Positions 61,994 to 64,000 of a stretch of 64,000 nucleotides of DNA are shown here, one piece after another. The translations under genes and the position numbers were made by a program. Under the pieces are notes generated by a model. That model saw only the letters and a program-made list of their open reading frames with translations. It was not told the DNA's origin and made no database searches. Source of the stretch: CAXMST01 sp963700785 (lineage in GTDB: Bacteria > Actinomycetota > Thermoleophilia > Solirubrobacterales > 70-9); NCBI GenBank assembly GCA_963700785.1, contig CAVOYZ010000010.1, positions 310,001-374,000 on the forward strand, read 5' to 3'. How positions within the stretch are numbered: position 1 is the stretch's first letter; each line of letters opens with the position of its first letter.

Positions 61994-62332
61994 CGCGGGT
62001 CGCGTGTGCGGCGCAGCGCCAGCGCCACCGCCGCTGCCAGCGCCAGCGCGAGCACCAACCCTCCCGGCGAGGCCGCGGCCGCCCCGATCCCCGCCAACGC
62101 GGACGGCGCCGGCCGTCGCTCACCGGTGACGCCGACGGGGCCGACCCGGCGAGCCCGCCCGTCCGGGGGGCTGGACTGACCGATGCCGCTCGTCTTCACT
62201 CCGGGCAGCGTCAGCACGTACTCCTCGACCGCCGGCGGGGCGGCGGTCGCGGTCTGCGCCGCCGGGCGCCGTGGCAACCAGCAGCGCGATCCCGGAGGCC
62301 AGTATCAATCTAGACTGCGTCCCGCGCCTCAT
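61990..62332 (-). CDS. small secreted, membrane-anchored protein, one surplus base in the signal region
   Basis: ATG 62332 opens MRRGTQSRLILASGIALLVA, a signal peptide; near 62256-62264 the frame changes to AQTATAAPPAVEEYVLTLPG, a short beta segment, a Pro-rich linker and a C-terminal helix (GGLVLALALAAAVALALRR). One surplus G explains the break and puts a normal cleavage site at TAPGAQT. TACCCT lies nine bases before the ATG. It is coupled by ATGA overlap to the lipoprotein glycosidase. Function unknown. Confidence 0.6.
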
Positions 62333-62373
62333 CGACGGAAAAGGGTAGTGGGTCGAGGACGCGCCGATCAGCA

Positions 62374-64000
62374 GTGGTTCCCCAGCCCTCGATATCCGTA
62401 CCGGTGGCCGCCGGCATCGTCGCCTGGCGCTCGCCGAAGGTGGGTTTTCCCCATCGGCGCTCGGAGTTGCGACGGTCGTGACCTGGCTGTTGATCGGCGG
62501 GCTGCTGCTCGGCGGCCGGCTCGGGCTCGGCGCGCTGACCGGACGGCTCGCGGTGCTGATCGCTCTGCTCACGCTGCTCTCGCTGTGGACCGCACTGTCG
62601 TTGGGCTGGGCGGGTGACGACGGCTCCGGGTTCCTCGATCTGGTCCGGATCCTGCTCTACCTCGGTCTCGTGCTCCTGGTCGGGCTCGCCGCGCGGGCCG
62701 GGACCGGGCCCTCGTGGCTGACCGGGATCGCGCTCGGCGGCACCGTGGTCGGGACGATCGCCCTCGGATCGCGGTTGCTCGGCCTCGGCGGCGATCAGGA
62801 CCTCGCGCTCGAGCTGAACCTCGCCGCGGAGCGGCTCAGCTACCCGATCGGTTACTGGAACGGGCTCGGATATCTGCTCGCGATGACGCTCCCCGCGTTG
62901 GCCTGGCTGACGCTGGCGGCCCGTGTTCCGATCGCGCGCGCGGCGGTGGCCGGCTCGATCCCGCTCGTCGCGGCACTGTTTCTGACCTCATCCCGCGGCG
63001 CCTGGCTCGCCGGCGGGCTGGGCCTGCTGATCGCCGTCGGGTTCGCGTCCGATCGTCAACGCGTGACCGAGGCGGCGATCGTCGCCGTCCCGGCATGGAC
63101 CCTCGTGATCATCGCGGCCGCCGCCGGCAGGGGGGAGCTGAGCCCGATCGGCGGTGCCTCGCTGGTGGGGATCTCGATTGCCGTCCTCGTCGTGATCGCT
63201 GCGGCCGGCGCTCACGTCGCCTTCGGGCGTCTCGATGCCCGCGGCGCGGCGCAGCCTGACTCGCGGCCGTCGCGGCACGTCCGCGGACGATTGATCGCGG
63301 CGGCGCTCGCGGCCCTGCTCGCGGTCGCCGTCGTGCTCGGGCCCAGCGCCCTGCTCGGCGACTTTCGCTATGAGGAGACCGTCGTGCAGGGAGACTCGTC
63401 GGGCTTCGCCTCCGACTCCGGCCGCAGCTCGTTCTGGGGGGCGGCGTTGGATGCCTTCGGCGATGCCCCGCTGCGGGGCGTGGGCGCGGGCGGGTATGAG
63501 GCCTACTGGTCGTTGAACGGGGATCTCGCCGTTCCCGCCCGCAACGCGCACTCGGCGCCGCTCGAGACCTTCGCCGAGCTCGGCCTGCCCGGCGGGCTGG
63601 CGCTGCTGTTCGCGATCGCGCTCGGCGGGTTCGGCGCGGCTACATCGCTTCGCCGCCAACGCGGCCGGCCGAGGGAGGTCTCGGCCGCGGCCGCGGCGAT
63701 CTTCTTCGCCGGGCTGCTGGCGATCGGGGTCGACTGGAGCTGGGAGCTGCCGGCCGTCCTCGTCCCGTTCCTGGTCAGCCTGACCCTGCTCTGCGGGCCC
63801 GGGCTGCGGGCCGCCGGCGCCGAGGGCTCGCTGCTCGTCGACTCGCGAATGGCGGGCTACGAGCCGCTCGACGCGCCCGCCCGGCCCGCTCCGTGGGCGA
63901 TCGGCCTCGGAATCGCCGCGGGCGTCGTGGCCGCGGTCTGGGCCGGAGCCGTGCTCGCCTTCGCGGCGATCCAGCTCGATCGCTCGGCGGATCGGCTCGC
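62374..64000 (+). CDS. O-antigen ligase / polymerase-like membrane protein, partial, one base missing at about 62423
   Basis: The gene runs off the window. GTG 62374 opens VPQPSISVPVAAGIVA; adding one C in the CC at 62423-62424 joins it to LALAEGGFSPSALGVATVVT and the main frame (first conventional in-frame start GTG 62478). At least ten helices follow, with RILLYLGLVLLVGLA, SYPIGYWNGLGYLLAM, the Wzy-type SSRGAWLAGGLGL and, in the large periplasmic loop, GRSSFWGAALDAFGDAPLRG, VGAGGYEAYW and ARNAHSAPLETFAELGLPGG. This matches the Wzy_C ligase/polymerase family that joins or polymerises surface glycans. The C-terminus is not seen. Confidence 0.85.

Overview
The window is a uniformly GC-rich stretch of bacterial chromosome. 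It most resembles an actinobacterium of the Thermoleophilia/Solirubrobacterales type. I infer this from the GC-rich codon use, a wax-ester/triacylglycerol synthase, a luciferase-like (F420-type) oxidoreductase, a Suf-only Fe-S assembly set with SufU, the DOXP-pathway enzyme IspH, a Zur/Znu locus and a strong signature of leaderless transcripts. No tRNA, rRNA, CRISPR array, insertion sequence or phage gene was seen, so this looks like core chromosome with an envelope-glycan island.

Layout. 0.2-9.2 kb: an enoyl-reductase-like dehydrogenase, a large secreted metallophosphoesterase with a perfect 735-bp internal tandem duplication, a small tandem ribbon-helix-helix-like protein, an ECF-like sigma factor behind an AT-rich operator, a degenerate nucleotidyltransferase and a double LuxR-type regulator. 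9.3-18.3 kb: an envelope-glycan cluster. It starts with a GT2-GtrA-HprK-like triple fusion, followed by a tightly overlapped operon of a GT39-type membrane glycosyltransferase, a phospholipase C-like phosphoesterase, a secreted membrane-anchored protein, a GH99-like glycosidase, a small membrane protein and a PAP2 phosphatase. 18.3-31.8 kb: small membrane proteins, a second metallophosphoesterase, redox and lipid enzymes (CurA-like reductase, acyl-CoA dehydrogenase, WS/DGAT), an M28 peptidase, an RDD protein, ispH, a thioredoxin-fold protein and a haem-oxygenase-like diiron protein. 31.9-34.9 kb: a five-gene membrane operon of unknown role. 34.9-38.5 kb: zur and znuABC with a Fur-type box between them. 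38.5-42.6 kb: two oxidoreductases, an MFS exporter and a zincin. 42.8-54.9 kb: the Suf system in two blocks (Rieske-sufB-sufD and rrf2/sufC-sufS-sufU), separated by a copper locus (cupredoxin-CopA and csoR) and a glycosyltransferase/sulfotransferase pair. 55-64 kb: an acetyltransferase, a NarL-type two-component system, htpX, a PhyH dioxygenase, a rhodanese-MoeB/ThiS-like pair, a lipoprotein glycosidase and an O-antigen-ligase-like gene cut by the window edge.

Three cross-cutting observations matter. (1) About twenty operon-leading start codons have a TAnnnT hexamer 6-11 bases upstream and no Shine-Dalgarno, which points to widespread leaderless transcription; this also decides several starts. 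(2) The rrf2 regulator gene, sufC and the Rieske-sufBD operon share an upstream motif, CCGACC-N5-GSTAGG, a candidate Fe-S regulon operator. (3) From 28.9 kb onward at least eleven single-base indels break otherwise well-conserved genes, including sufB, while the first 28 kb shows none. Sequencing or assembly error is the likeliest cause, so affected genes are annotated as single units with the break stated.
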